Source: Stappia albiluteola (GTDB lineage Bacteria; Pseudomonadota; Alphaproteobacteria; Rhizobiales; Stappiaceae). From it: a stretch of DNA of 64,000 bases. Below the pieces are notes generated by a model. The model was not told the origin of the DNA. It did no database searches and worked only from the letters and a program-made list of their open reading frames with translations. Numbering within the stretch: the first letter of the stretch is position 1; every line of letters starts with the position of its first letter. The stretch covers positions 48,924 through 112,923 of the forward strand of contig NZ_JACFXV010000062.1 in the NCBI RefSeq assembly GCF_014050225.1, written 5' to 3'. The position numbers and the translations under genes are program-made. Of this stretch, positions 37,895-47,223 are shown piece after piece.

Positions 37895-38660
37895 GATATA
37901 CAGCCTCTCCTCTCGTCTTCGCCGGGCCCAGACCCGGCGATCCATGGAGAGTCTGCGGCAAGGGGCGATGTCGCTTGAATACGCGGGTCAAGCCCGCGTA
38001 TGACGAACCGAGGGGTCGTGGCAGAGAGGCTACTCACTCTGTCATGCTTGCACCAACGTGCCACAAGCCGTGTCATGCCCACGAAGGTGGGCATCCAGTA
38101 ACCGCCAGCTCCGGAGATTTAGCCATTGAGGCGGGTGTCTACTGGATCCCCGTTTTCACGGGGATGACACGGGAGTTTGGGGTGGGCGCCGGTCTCACCC
38201 CCCCTGCTGTCGGATGGGCGCTCTGCCTGTCCCCTCGTCTTCGCCAGACTTGATCCGGCGATCCATCGAAAGGCTGCGGTAAGGGGTGATGCCGCATGGA
38301 TACGCGGGTCGAGCCCGCGTATGACGAACCGAGGGGTCATGGCAGAGAGGCTACTCACTCTGTCGTGCTTGCACCAACGTGCCCACACACTCTGTCATGT
38401 CCGGCTCGACCGGACATCCAGTAACCGCCGGTGCTGGAGATTTGACCGCAGGTGCATGTGTTTACTGGATCCCCGTTTTCACGGGGATGACACCAGAGGA
38501 TGGGGCGGGCGCCGGCCTCACCCCTTAATCGTCGGATGGGCGCTCTGCCTGTCCCCTCGTCTTCGCCGGGCCCAGACCCGGCGATCCATGAAGCGCTGAG
38601 ACGAGGCGAAACGCATCATGGATACGCGGGTCGAGCCCGCGTATGACGAACCGAGGGGTC
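37895..38660. repeat. Tandem array of the composite hairpin unit (array 2, inverted)
   Basis: The same four-hairpin unit as at 24-25.4 kb but in opposite orientation, about two and a third copies with a period near 320 bases. R1-type hairpins are at about 37979, 38300 and 38620; R3 at about 37912, 38233 and 38555; R4 at 38071 and 38394; R2 at 38139 and 38462. R4 stems differ between copies (GCCCAC/GTGGGC and GTCCGG/CCGGAC) yet remain paired. The array occupies the convergent junction between ETF-QO and acuI. Confidence 0.92.
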
Positions 38661-38698
38661 GTGGCGGCGGACATTCCACTGCCGCTCCGGCAAAACCG

Positions 38699-39694
38699 CT
38701 ATCCCAGGTCCACCACCAGCCGGCCGCGCACCTTGCCGTCGAGGATGGCGGAAGCGTGAGGGATAACGTCGTCGAAGCCGATGGTCGTCGTCATGCCGGC
38801 CAGGAGCCCCATGTCGAGATCGCGCACCAGCCGCTCGTAGGCTTCGACGCGCTTCGGCCGCGGCGCCATGACGCTGTCGATGCCGGCGAGCGTCACGCCG
38901 CGCAGGATGAAAGGCGCCACGGACGTGGGCAGGTCCATGCCGGCGGCGAGGCCACAGGCGGCGACCGTGCCTCCGTAACGGGTCATGGACAGGACATTGG
39001 CGAGCGTCGTGGAGCCCGCGACGTCGATGGCGCCGGCCCAGCGTTCCTTGGCAAGCGGCCTCACGGAACCAGAAAGCTCAGCCCGATCAATGATCTCGGC
39101 GGCGCCGAGGTTCCTTAGATAGGTGGCCTCCTCGGGGCGGCCGGTGGAGGCGACGATTTCGTAGCCGAGCCTGCCGAGCACGGCGAGAGCAACGGAGCCG
39201 ACGCCGCCGGCTGCTCCCGTCACCAGGACCGGGCCGGATTGCGGCGTGACGCCATGGGCTTCGAGCGCCAGGACGCACAGCATGGCCGTATAGCCGGCGG
39301 TGCCGATCGCCATGGCCTGATCGGCGGACAGGTCCTTAGGCAGCGGAATCAGCCAGTCGGCCTTCAGTCGCGCGTAGCCGGCATAGGCGCCCATATGGAC
39401 TTCGCCGACGCCGTAGCCGTTCAGCAGCACCATGTCGCCTCTGGCGAAGTCGCCGGAAGTGGAGGAGACGACCTCGCCGACGAGGTCGATGCCGGGGATC
39501 ATGGGGAAGCGGCGCACGACCGGACCGCGGCCGGTGACCGCAAGGCCGTCCTTGTAGTTGATCGTCGACTTGAGGACGCGGACCGTGACGTCGCCTTCCA
39601 TCAGATCGTCAAGGCCGATCTCCCTGATTTCGGCGGGGTTCTGGACTTTCGCTCCTTCTTCACGGGTGATCCAGATTGCCTTGAACCTGTCCAT
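38699..39694 (-). CDS. acuI: Acrylyl-CoA reductase (AcuI/YhdH family)
   Basis: NADPH-dependent medium-chain reductase without structural zinc, converting toxic acryloyl-CoA to propionyl-CoA. The 331 residues align along their length with E. coli Yhd[59 protein letters not shown], nucleotide-binding [16 protein letters not shown], and [48 protein letters not shown] precedes the ATG at 39694; a further 72 upstream codons are unsupported. No DMSP-lyase gene is visible nearby, so a general electrophile-protective role is likely. Confidence 0.95.
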   Translation of the reverse strand: MDRFKAIWITREEGAKVQNPAEIREIGLDDLMEGDVTVRVLKSTINYKDGLAVTGRGPVVRRFPMIPGIDLVGEVVSSTSGDFARGDMVLLNGYGVGEVHMGAYAGYARLKADWLIPLPKDLSADQAMAIGTAGYTAMLCVLALEAHGVTPQSGPVLVTGAAGGVGSVALAVLGRLGYEIVASTGRPEEATYLRNLGAAEIIDRAELSGSVRPLAKERWAGAIDVAGSTTLANVLSMTRYGGTVAACGLAAGMDLPTSVAPFILRGVTLAGIDSVMAPRPKRVEAYERLVRDLDMGLLAGMTTTIGFDDVIPHASAILDGKVRGRLVVDLG

Positions 39695-39759
39695 GGATGT
39701 TTCCTCCGGCTCTTGTTTTCGCGCTTGGGCCGAACGCTGCCAGACGGGCGAAAGGGAAG

Positions 39760-39783
39760 CAACCCCGCCGGTTGGCGGGGCCG
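39760..39783 (-). terminator. Hairpin between the MFS and acuI genes
   Basis: CCCCGCC/GGCGGGG with a four-base loop (39763-39780), followed on the minus strand by TTGCTTCCC, a weak T-tract. It is possibly a terminator of the leftward MFS gene, separating it from acuI. Confidence 0.45.
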
Positions 39784-39813
39784 CATGAACCGCTTCAGGG
39801 AATGTTTTTCGCG

Positions 39814-41082
39814 TTACTCGGCGGGAGCCGTGGCGAGCCGGGCGACGGGCTCCTCGCGGATCGGCCAGTGGACGAGTGCCGCAAACAGGCCGAGCGCGAT
39901 GCCGAGCCACCAGATGGCGTCATAGGACCCGGTCTCGTCGTAGAGCTTGCCGCCCAGCCAGATGCCCAGGAACGAGCCAAGCTGGTGGGAGAAGAAGACG
40001 AAGCCGAACAGGGTCGCCATGTAGCGGGGGCCGAACATCACCGCGACGAGGCCGGAGGTGGGCGGCACGGTGGAGAGCCACAGCAGACCCATGGCACCGG
40101 CAAACAGCATGACGGTGAGCGGGCTTGGCGGCGCGAACAGGAAGATCGCGATGACAGCCGCGCGGCTAAGATAGATCAGCGACAGGAAGATCGGCTTCGG
40201 ATAGCGCCCGCCGATATAGCCGGAAGCCAGCGAGCCGAAGATGTTGAACAAGCCGATCGTCGCGATCGCCGCGCCGCCCCAGAAGGGATCGAGCCCGATG
40301 TCGGCGATATAGGGCGGCAGGTGTACGGTGATGAAGGCCACGTGGAAGCCGCAGACGAAGAAGCCGAAGGTGAGCAGGATATAGCCGCGCGTGTTGAAGG
40401 CTTCCGCGAGCGCCTGCCTGAGGTTCTGCTCGGCGACGGCGGTGGTGGAGGACGCCGCGGCCTTACCCTTCAGCGCCATCGCGAACAGGCCGATCGTCAT
40501 CATCAGGCCGGCCATGCTGACGAGCGCCATCTGCCAGCCGAGCCCGTCGATGAGGAGGGGAGCCAGGAAGGCGAAGACGAACTGGCCCATGGAGCCTGAC
40601 GCCGTGCCGATGCCGAAGGCGAGCGAGCGCTGCGCCGGGCTGACGACGCGGCCGAAGGCGGCAATGACGAGCGCGAAGGAGGAGGCGGCAATGCCGATGC
40701 CGATCAGGATGCCGGCCGACACGTTGAGCATGAACGTGGATTCGGCGAACGCCATCAGGAGCAGGCCGGCGGCATAGAGGAAACCGCCGATGGTCAGCAT
40801 GCGGGCCGTGCCGTAGCGGTCGGCGATCATGCCGACGAAGGGCTGCGCTGCGCCCCAGGCGAGGTTCTGGATAGCCAATGCCAGCGCGAAGGCCTCCCGC
40901 GACCAGCCGTTGGCTTCCGTCATCGGCAGCAGGAACATGCCCATGGTCGAGCGCGGGCCGAAGGACATCATCGCGATGACGCAGCCGCAAATGAGGATCA
41001 GGGGAATGTTCGGCCGGGCAATCGTCGATGACGGGGCCGATGAGGGAGGGGGCGAAACGTCGGATGAGGACGCAGTGGACAT
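39814..41082 (-). CDS. MFS transporter (OxlT/MCT-like)
   Basis: A 422-residue, 12-helix major facilitator with a proline/serine-rich cytoplasmic N-terminus. The loop 2-3 motif [13 protein letters not shown] resembles motif A, and the second half carries [15 protein letters not shown], where motif A is repeated. Overall it resembles the oxalate/formate and monocarboxylate transporter group, which suggests an organic anion as substrate, without certainty. Divergent from a LysR gene across 174 bases that hold a LysR-type box, so regulation by that protein is likely. Confidence 0.88.
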   Translation of the reverse strand: MSTASSSDVSPPPSSAPSSTIARPNIPLILICGCVIAMMSFGPRSTMGMFLLPMTEANGWSREAFALALAIQNLAWGAAQPFVGMIADRYGTARMLTIGGFLYAAGLLLMAFAESTFMLNVSAGILIGIGIAASSFALVIAAFGRVVSPAQRSLAFGIGTASGSMGQFVFAFLAPLLIDGLGWQMALVSMAGLMMTIGLFAMALKGKAAASSTTAVAEQNLRQALAEAFNTRGYILLTFGFFVCGFHVAFITVHLPPYIADIGLDPFWGGAAIATIGLFNIFGSLASGYIGGRYPKPIFLSLIYLSRAAVIAIFLFAPPSPLTVMLFAGAMGLLWLSTVPPTSGLVAVMFGPRYMATLFGFVFFSHQLGSFLGIWLGGKLYDETGSYDAIWWLGIALGLFAALVHWPIREEPVARLATAPAE

Positions 41083-41206
41083 GAGCTTGATCCGTCCAAT
41101 CTTTCCTGGCGCTGGCGGCCCCTTGAGCGGGGACGCGCGCAGGCCGCAATGGATGTTGCGTTCAATATGCTCTGAATCGTATCATGAGAATAATGAAAGT
41201 TTTTCA

Positions 41207-41221
41207 TTCGAGACATTCGAA
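41207..41221. promoter_or_regulatory. LysR-type box (TTCGA-N5-TCGAA)
   Basis: A dyad TTCGA/TCGAA with five bases between arms, containing the T-N11-A pattern of LysR operators. It lies 36 bases before the LysR gene and 125 bases before the divergent MFS gene, the usual place for the autoregulatory recognition site. CATTCGA also occurs there twice in direct orientation. Confidence 0.6.
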
Positions 41222-41256
41222 TTGCGCATGAATCGGGTGCGAACGGGTGACATGCG

Positions 41257-42168
41257 ATGTCGATGAACATCGAGGACATGCGGGCGCTGGTGGCGGTGGT
41301 GGAGAACGGCTCCCTTTCACAGGCGGCCGCGAAGCTGCATCTGACGCAACCGGCGATCACGCGGCGTCTGCAGCGGCTCGAGGAGGCGCTCGGCGTCACG
41401 CTTCTCGACCGCGAGCAGAAGCCGGCACGTCCGACGGAGCAGGGGCTTTCGGTCTACAGGGCCTGCCTCAAGGTGCTGGAGGCGACCGAGGATCTGCGGA
41501 CCGCCGTCGGCCAGCCGCCGCAGGCGCGCCATTTCCGCCTTGGCATCTCGCGCGGCGTGGTCGATGCAGTGCTGTCACCGATCGTATTGACGCTGAAGGA
41601 CAAGTTTCCCGATGTCGATCTGGATGTCGACACGAGCGAGACCCTGAACCTGCGCAGCGACCTGCGGCAGGGCGTCTATGACGCCGTGGTCGTCTTTCTG
41701 CGCGAGAACAGGGCGCCGGATCCGCGCGAGATCGGACATTACGTGGGCACCGAGGAAGTGGTTTTCACGGCAGCGCATTCCCATGCGCTGGACCGGATCA
41801 ATTCGGTGGAGGAGCTGGCCGGCGAAGCCTTCGTGATGAACCCGGACGGCTGCGGTTTTCGTACGGGCCTCGAACACCGGCTGATGCGGGGCGGCGACAC
41901 GCTCAAGGTGGCGGCGTCGATCTGGGGCGTGCCGCAGCAGCTGTCGCTGATCGCGGAAGGCGTCGGGCTCGGCCTGATCCCCCGGCGAATGATCGCGGCA
42001 AGCGCGCAGGCCGATCGGCTAAAGGTGATCGAGGTGCCGGATTTCTCCGCGCGGCTTGCCGTCTGGGTGCTGAGGGCGCGCGATCTCGGGTCGCTCGAAG
42101 AAGTGGTCGACGAGGTGGAGCGGACGGCGCGCGCCGTCTTCGCGTCGAGCGGCAACGCTTCGAAGTGA
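41257..42168 (+). CDS. LysR family transcriptional regulator
   Basis: A 303-residue regulator. The N-terminal winged helix-turn-helix covers about residues 5-62 (MRALVAVVENGSLSQAAAKLHLTQPAITRRLQRLEEALG), followed by a linker helix and a two-lobed effector-binding domain (about 92-290). ATG at 41257 is used; ATG two codons later is equally possible. It is divergent from the MFS gene, with a LysR box between, so it probably activates that transporter in response to its substrate. Confidence 0.94.
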   Translation: MSMNIEDMRALVAVVENGSLSQAAAKLHLTQPAITRRLQRLEEALGVTLLDREQKPARPTEQGLSVYRACLKVLEATEDLRTAVGQPPQARHFRLGISRGVVDAVLSPIVLTLKDKFPDVDLDVDTSETLNLRSDLRQGVYDAVVVFLRENRAPDPREIGHYVGTEEVVFTAAHSHALDRINSVEELAGEAFVMNPDGCGFRTGLEHRLMRGGDTLKVAASIWGVPQQLSLIAEGVGLGLIPRRMIAASAQADRLKVIEVPDFSARLAVWVLRARDLGSLEEVVDEVERTARAVFASSGNASK

Positions 42169-42217
42169 GGCGCGCCGGCCCGATCCCGCTTTCGCCCGGC
42201 CGCGAGCCGACAATCCG

Positions 42218-43609
42218 TCAGACGTTGAGCAGCAGGTATTCCCGCTCCCAGGACGAGATCACCTTGTTGTAGAGCTGCCATTCGAGCCGCTTCACGTCGA
42301 TGAAGGCATCGACGAAGCGCTCGCCCAGGATGTCGCGCAGCGGCGCGCATTGTTCCAGCACGCTCAAGGCTTCGTGGATATGCCAGGGCAGGGAGACGCC
42401 GAGCTTGTGCGCGTCGACCGTCACCGCCGGTTCAGGCATCCGCTGTTCCTCAAGGCCGAGGAGGCCGCAGGCAAGGGTCGCCGCGGTCGCCAGATAGGGG
42501 TTCGAATCCGCGCCGATGACGCGGTTTTCCACGCGCCGGGCTTCCGGCGGGGAGTCCGGCACGCGAAGCCCGCAGGTGCGGTTGTCCTGGCCCCAATGCA
42601 CGTTGATCGGCGCGTCGGATTCCAGGCGGATGCGGCGGTAGGCATTCACGTTCGGGCAGAACAGCGACATCGCCGCCGGGACATAGGTCTGCAGCCCGCC
42701 GATATAATGCAGCAGCGCATCGGAATCCGAACCGTCCGCATTGGCGAAGATGTTGCGCCCGCCCGACGTCTCGATCACGGACTGGTGGATATGGGTTGCC
42801 GAGCCCGGCATGTCCTGATGCGGCATCGCCATGAAGGTCGCCACCATGTCGTGGCGGCGGGCGGCAAGGCGCGCGGTACGCTTGAAGAGGAAGGTCTGGT
42901 CGGCCCGCTCGATCGGGTCGCCGTGGCGGAAATTCATCTCAAGCTGTGCCGGGCCGGCCTCATGCGCCATCGTGGCGATCTCGATGCGGCTTCTTTCGCA
43001 ATAGTCGTAGATCAGGTTGACCACGTGGTCGTAGTCGTTGGCATGCTCGATGCCATAGGCCTGACGGCCGGATTCCCGCCGCCCGGAAAGACCCTTGGGC
43101 ACGGCGAGCGGCAGGTCCGGATCGTCGTTGCGCGCCACCAGGTAGAATTCCAGCTCCGGTGCCACCACGGGCTTGAGGCCGAGGGCCGCATAGCGCTCCA
43201 GCACTCGGCGCAGCACCTGGCGCGGGGCGAAGTCGACCGGCCGCCCGTCCATGAAATAGCAGTCGCAGATCACCTGCGCCGTCGGCTCGTCGTACCAGGG
43301 AACAAGCCTGAGCGTCGCGATGTCGGGCACGGCGCGGATATCGCGGTCGAGCGGATTGACAACGGTGGACTCGTCGGCCGTGTCGCCGGTTACCGCCTGG
43401 AAGAAAAGGAATTCCGGCAGGCGGATGCCGTCCTCGATCACCCGGATGAAATCCTCGCGCGGGATGATCTTGCCGCGCATGATGCCGTTCATGTCCGGCA
43501 CCATGCATTCCACCTCGTCGATCATCAGCGTGCGCAGCCAGGAGATCGCGTCGTCGATCGAGCGGGGGCGATGGGTGCAAAGATCTTCGGCTGCGGGTTT
43601 CGGCGGCAT
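42218..43609 (-). CDS. Glutamine synthetase family protein (gamma-glutamylpolyamine synthetase-like)
   Basis: A 463-residue GlnA-fold ligase. Metal and ATP sites are recognisable: PVVAPELEFYLV (n1/n2 glutamates), EAGPAQLEMNFRHGDP, the glutamate-binding SATHIHQSVI, and RVENRVIGADSNPYLATAATLACGL near the C-terminus. The length and lack of an adenylylation-site Tyr motif fit PuuA-like gamma-glutamylputrescine synthetases rather than housekeeping GlnA; the exact amine substrate is inferred. ATG at 43609 is chosen; the open frame to 43774 includes the terminator of the upstream gene. It follows an MFS gene on the same strand. Confidence 0.9.
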   Translation of the reverse strand: MPPKPAAEDLCTHRPRSIDDAISWLRTLMIDEVECMVPDMNGIMRGKIIPREDFIRVIEDGIRLPEFLFFQAVTGDTADESTVVNPLDRDIRAVPDIATLRLVPWYDEPTAQVICDCYFMDGRPVDFAPRQVLRRVLERYAALGLKPVVAPELEFYLVARNDDPDLPLAVPKGLSGRRESGRQAYGIEHANDYDHVVNLIYDYCERSRIEIATMAHEAGPAQLEMNFRHGDPIERADQTFLFKRTARLAARRHDMVATFMAMPHQDMPGSATHIHQSVIETSGGRNIFANADGSDSDALLHYIGGLQTYVPAAMSLFCPNVNAYRRIRLESDAPINVHWGQDNRTCGLRVPDSPPEARRVENRVIGADSNPYLATAATLACGLLGLEEQRMPEPAVTVDAHKLGVSLPWHIHEALSVLEQCAPLRDILGERFVDAFIDVKRLEWQLYNKVISSWEREYLLLNV

Positions 43610-43647
43610 GAAAGGGTCCGGACTGGAAAGGCAGGGGCAGGATGCGC

Positions 43648-43677
43648 AAAAAATGAGGAAGCGCTGATTACGCTTCC
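43648..43677 (-). terminator. Terminator after the second MFS gene
   Basis: GGAAGCG/CGCTTCC stem with a seven-base loop (43657-43677), followed on the minus strand by TCATTTTTT. It lies between the MFS stop (43716) and the glutamine-synthetase-family gene, so the latter may have its own promoter or depend on readthrough. Confidence 0.7.
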
Positions 43678-43715
43678 CCGTCAAGGTGCTGCAGGTAGGG
43701 AATTTTCGGCGGACG

Positions 43716-44942
43716 CTACTCGGCCGGAGCGGAGGCCGGCGCGCGGAACGGCCAGGCGACCTCGTTGCCCTCATGCGGGTTGAGCGGTATCAGCCGGGCA
43801 AGGACCAGGCTGACCGCCGCCATGCCGGCGCCGATCAGGAAGACCGCGGCCGGAGAGATCAGCCAGATCAGGCCGAAGGCCGCCGGAATGAATACCGCCG
43901 CGATATGGTTGATGGTGAACGCAACGCCCGCCGTCGGCGCGATATCGGCGGGATCGGCAATCTTCTGGAAATAGGTTTTCATGGCGATCGCAATGGCGAA
44001 GAAGGCGTGGTCGATCACGTAAAGGGCTGCCGCGACCGTCGCGCTGGTGACGAAGGCATAGGAAGCGAAGACGGCGATCAGGCCGATATATTCGAAGGTC
44101 AGGGCCCGCTTTTCGCCGACGCGGATGATCATCTTGCCGATCTTCGGCGCCAGCAGCATGTTGATCACGCCATTGATGAGGAACAGGCCCGCCACCTCGT
44201 GCACGTCGTAGCCGAAGCGCTCGACCATCAGGAAGCCGGCAAAAACCGTAAAGATCTGCCGCCGCGCGCCGCCCATGAAGGTCAGCGCATAGTAGAGCCA
44301 GTAGCGCTTGCGCAGGATCAGCTTCTTGTGCTGCGGCACGCCTTCGCGGAAGTGCGGGAAAGCGGCGAGCAGGAAGATCACCACGCCGATCGTCAGCAGG
44401 CCGGCGATCATGAACACCGTCGTGAAGGACAGGTTGAAGGTCTTCCAGGCGACGAAGATGAGGCCGTAGGCGACAAGCTGCGCGAAGGCGCCCACCGAGA
44501 TGATCCTGCCCATGCTGGCGGCCGCCGTTTCCTTCGGCAGCCATTGCAGCGACAGCGACTGGTTCATCGTCTCGTAATAGTGAAAGCCCACCGACATGAC
44601 GAAGGTTGTGAGGTAGAAGCCCCAGGCGGTCGGGAAATAGCCGGTCGCCGCCACGCCAATGCCGAGAAGCGCGAGCGACACGAAGGCGAGCGTCTGCTCG
44701 CGCATCATCAGCAGCAGATAGATCGCGGTGAAGGCGAGAAAGCCGGGAATTTCGCGGATCGACTGCTGGATGCCGATCTCGCGGCCGCTGAAGGACAGCT
44801 CATGAACGGCGAAATTGTTCATGAGGTTCCACCACGCCGCAAAGGAAAGTTGCATGGCGCCGGCCATGATCATCAGCATCACGACGGGGGAGCGCCAGCC
44901 AGTGGCCGTTGCCGGGTCGGCGGATTTGGTAAAATAGCTCAT
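43716..44942 (-). CDS. MFS transporter
   Basis: A 408-residue protein with about twelve helices. Helix 1 starts WRSPVVMLMIMAGAMQLSFAAWWN. The interdomain loop GVPQHKKLILRKRYWLYYAL is strongly basic, and the first-half loop IREIPGFLAFTAIYLLLMMREQT replaces a classical motif A. The substrate is unknown. It is divergent from an AraC-type gene, which probably regulates it, and is upstream of a glutamine-synthetase-family gene. Confidence 0.85.
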   Translation of the reverse strand: MSYFTKSADPATATGWRSPVVMLMIMAGAMQLSFAAWWNLMNNFAVHELSFSGREIGIQQSIREIPGFLAFTAIYLLLMMREQTLAFVSLALLGIGVAATGYFPTAWGFYLTTFVMSVGFHYYETMNQSLSLQWLPKETAAASMGRIISVGAFAQLVAYGLIFVAWKTFNLSFTTVFMIAGLLTIGVVIFLLAAFPHFREGVPQHKKLILRKRYWLYYALTFMGGARRQIFTVFAGFLMVERFGYDVHEVAGLFLINGVINMLLAPKIGKMIIRVGEKRALTFEYIGLIAVFASYAFVTSATVAAALYVIDHAFFAIAIAMKTYFQKIADPADIAPTAGVAFTINHIAAVFIPAAFGLIWLISPAAVFLIGAGMAAVSLVLARLIPLNPHEGNEVAWPFRAPASAPAE

Positions 44943-45096
44943 CGTGTCGCGCTTCGCGTTTCCTCGCGCGCCGGTTTTCCGGCGCTGCGTAAAGATCTTT
45001 TGCAGGTTCGTTTCTAGATATCTCCGCGCACGGCTTGCGCGTTAGCGCCAAAATGCCAATTAATGTTGGTGACACGACAAAGCGGAGCGGGCTTCG

Positions 45097-45900
45097 ATGG
45101 CAATCGCAGGTGCGGAGCGTATTCATCCGGAGCATTTCGAAAGGCCCGACCAGGAGCACCCGGCGCCCGTGCTCGCCTTCGCCTCCGACGACAGGGCCGG
45201 CTTTTCTCGTCCAAGCCACAGCCATCCGCGCGGCCAACTGCTGCATATCGTTTCAGGCAGTCTGACCGTCACCACCGACAGCGGCACCTTCGTCGTGCCG
45301 CCGGAACGGGCGGTGTGGATCCCCGCACATGTCTTCCACGCGACCTACTATCCGATCCCGACCAAGCTCAGGACCCTCTACATCCGCCCGGAAGCCGCGC
45401 CGGACCTGCCCGACCGCCCGATGGTCATTCAGGTCACGCCGCTGTTGCGCGAACTGATCCTGGCGCTGATGGAGGTGCCGCGAAGCTACGATCCGGACGG
45501 GCCGACCGGGCGGCTGGCGACAGTGCTGCTCGACCAGATCGCGCATTTGCCGGTGGCGCCGCTGCGGCTGGCGCTGCCGGTGACCGAGAAGCTGAAGTCG
45601 CTGGCGGAAGGGATCATCCGCTGTCCCTCCGATATTCCCCCGCTCAAGGATGCCGCGAAAGCCTGCGCCCTTTCGGAGCGTTCCTTCGAGCGGCGGTTTG
45701 CCCTGGAAGCCGGCCTGAGCTACCGCGCCTGGTGCCGGCAGGCGAAGCTTTTCCGGGCGCTCGAACTGCTCGCGGCCGGGCGCAGCGTCAGCGATGTCGC
45801 CCACAAGCTCGGATACGAGGGGCCGAGCGCCTTCGTGGCAACCTTCCGCAAGGCCTTCGGCGTCACTCCCGGCCGCTATTTCCAGCAGAACGGCGCTTGA
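45097..45900 (+). CDS. AraC family transcriptional regulator with N-terminal cupin
   Basis: A 267-residue regulator. The cupin-type sensor half (about 25-130) has HSHPRGQLLHIVSGSLTV and PPERAVWIPAHVFHATYY, and the C-terminal double helix-turn-helix (about 165-263) has DAAKACALSERSFERRFALE and VSDVAHKLGYEGPSAFVATFRKAFGVTPGRY. The layout matches YdfF/NimR-like AraC proteins that control a divergent MFS exporter, exactly the arrangement here. The intergenic 150 bases contain no motif that can be assigned with confidence. Confidence 0.93.
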   Translation: MAIAGAERIHPEHFERPDQEHPAPVLAFASDDRAGFSRPSHSHPRGQLLHIVSGSLTVTTDSGTFVVPPERAVWIPAHVFHATYYPIPTKLRTLYIRPEAAPDLPDRPMVIQVTPLLRELILALMEVPRSYDPDGPTGRLATVLLDQIAHLPVAPLRLALPVTEKLKSLAEGIIRCPSDIPPLKDAAKACALSERSFERRFALEAGLSYRAWCRQAKLFRALELLAAGRSVSDVAHKLGYEGPSAFVATFRKAFGVTPGRYFQQNGA

Positions 45901-45912
45901 GATCGAGCGGCT

Positions 45913-46485
45913 TCAGACTGCCTCGACGGCGGCCCTTGCCGACAGGCGCAGGTAGTCTTCCGGCCAGCCGGCCTTGATCAGCACGCGCAGGCCGAGATAC
46001 GAGGCCATCAGATGCGCCGCCTTTTTCGTCGTCAATTCCGCATCCGTGTCGTAGGGCTTCGAGGTTGCCAGCACCCGTTCGAAGAGGCGGGCGACCTGCT
46101 CCATGATGCGATGCACCTGCCTGAGGGTTTCCTTGTCGACCTGCGCCTGGTCGACGGCGGCGTTGCACAGGAAACAGCCGCGCCTGTCGCCCGTCTTCAG
46201 CGCATCATCGATGAAATGGCCGAAAAAGCCGGCAAAGCGTTCCTTCGCCGTACCCGGCGTCTCCAGAAGCTCGGCCGCCTTGCGGATCTCGTTTTCCTCG
46301 TAGTGGCGCAGGGCCGCGAGATACATCTGCCGTTTGTCGCCGAAAAGCCGATAGAGGCTCTGCTTCTTCAGGCCCGTCGCCGCCTCGATGTCCTGCATGG
46401 ACGTGCCTTCGTAGCCCTTCTCCCAGAAGGCGTCCTTGATACGGGCCAGCGCCGCATCGGGGGCGAATGTCCGCGGTCTCGCCAT
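45913..46485 (-). CDS. TetR family transcriptional regulator
   Basis: A 190-residue repressor. The N-terminal helix-turn-helix is at about 8-50 (ALARIKDAFWEKGYEGTSMQDIEAATGLKKQSLYRLFGDK), followed by an alpha-helical ligand domain with the TetR_C-type segment RRGCFLCNAAVDQA. ATG at 46485 is supported by AAGGAGA; the frame to 46503 adds six residues. Divergent from a CMD-family gene, with two operator copies between, so it most likely represses that gene and itself. Confidence 0.93.
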   Translation of the reverse strand: MARPRTFAPDAALARIKDAFWEKGYEGTSMQDIEAATGLKKQSLYRLFGDKRQMYLAALRHYEENEIRKAAELLETPGTAKERFAGFFGHFIDDALKTGDRRGCFLCNAAVDQAQVDKETLRQVHRIMEQVARLFERVLATSKPYDTDAELTTKKAAHLMASYLGLRVLIKAGWPEDYLRLSARAAVEAV

Positions 46486-46507
46486 CCCGGTCTCCTTCAC
46501 CAATTTG

Positions 46508-46551
46508 TTACTGATTGGTCCGAAATTCGATTATTACGGACCGGTCAGTAA
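46508..46551. promoter_or_regulatory. Two TetR operator copies between tetR and the CMD gene
   Basis: TTACGGACCGGTCAGTAA (46534-46551) is an 18-base palindrome with one mismatched pair. TTACTGATTGGTCCGAAA (46508-46525) is a second, more degenerate copy. Together they also form a large dyad, TTACTGA-y-y-GGTCCG facing its complement. Centres are 26 bases apart. This is the typical position for a TetR operator controlling both divergent genes. Confidence 0.75.
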
Positions 46552-46650
46552 CACTATATGAGGCATGTCGTCGGTCGCAACAAGCGGCCGGTCTCCCAAG
46601 ACCATACAAAACCCTCGGGCGCCAGCGCCCGACCAGAAAGGTGATGAAAA

Positions 46651-47196
46651 ATGGCTCGTCTGACCCAGATTAGCGATGCGGATGCGTCCCCGGCCGCTGC
46701 CGAACTCTTCGGCGCGATCAAGGGCAAGGTCGGCATGGTGCCGAACCTGTACCGCGTCGTCGCCAACCAGCCAGCCGCTCTCGTCGCGCTGCTTCAGTTC
46801 GGCGACCAGCTCGGCAAGGGCAACTTCGACGCCAAGACCCGCGAAGCGATCGCCCTCGCCGTTGCCGGCGCCAACAAATGCGACTACTGCGCTTCCGCTC
46901 ACACCACCATCTCCACGGCCATGCTGAAGGTCGATGCCGTCGAGGCCGCCGGCCATCTGCGCGCCAAGTCGGCCGACGCCCGCCTGCAGGCAATCCTCGA
47001 CCTGTCGGTCGCCATCGTCGAGAAGCGCGGCTTCGCCAGCGACGCCGACGTTGCCGCCGCCCGCGCCGCCGGTCTTTCCGAAGGCGATATCGTCGAAGTC
47101 GTCGCCAACGTGGTCGTGAACATCTTCACCAACTACATTAACCACGTCGCCCAGACCGACATCGACTTCCCGGTCGTCAAGGTCGACGCGGCCTGA
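46651..47196 (+). CDS. Carboxymuconolactone decarboxylase/AhpD-like peroxidase
   Basis: A 181-residue all-helical AhpD-like protein. The redox motif CDYCASAH (CxxC followed by His) lies at about residue 78-85, and the protein lacks the decarboxylase-specific residues, so an alkylhydroperoxidase-type thiol activity is more likely than carboxymuconolactone decarboxylation. It is controlled by the divergent TetR gene through a double operator, consistent with an inducible response to an electrophile or peroxide. Codon use is strongly biased to C/G third positions, which suggests high expression. Confidence 0.9.
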   Translation: MARLTQISDADASPAAAELFGAIKGKVGMVPNLYRVVANQPAALVALLQFGDQLGKGNFDAKTREAIALAVAGANKCDYCASAHTTISTAMLKVDAVEAAGHLRAKSADARLQAILDLSVAIVEKRGFASDADVAAARAAGLSEGDIVEVVANVVVNIFTNYINHVAQTDIDFPVVKVDAA

Positions 47197-47223
47197 TTTC
47201 GCTGAGCTGGCGAAACCCGGAGG

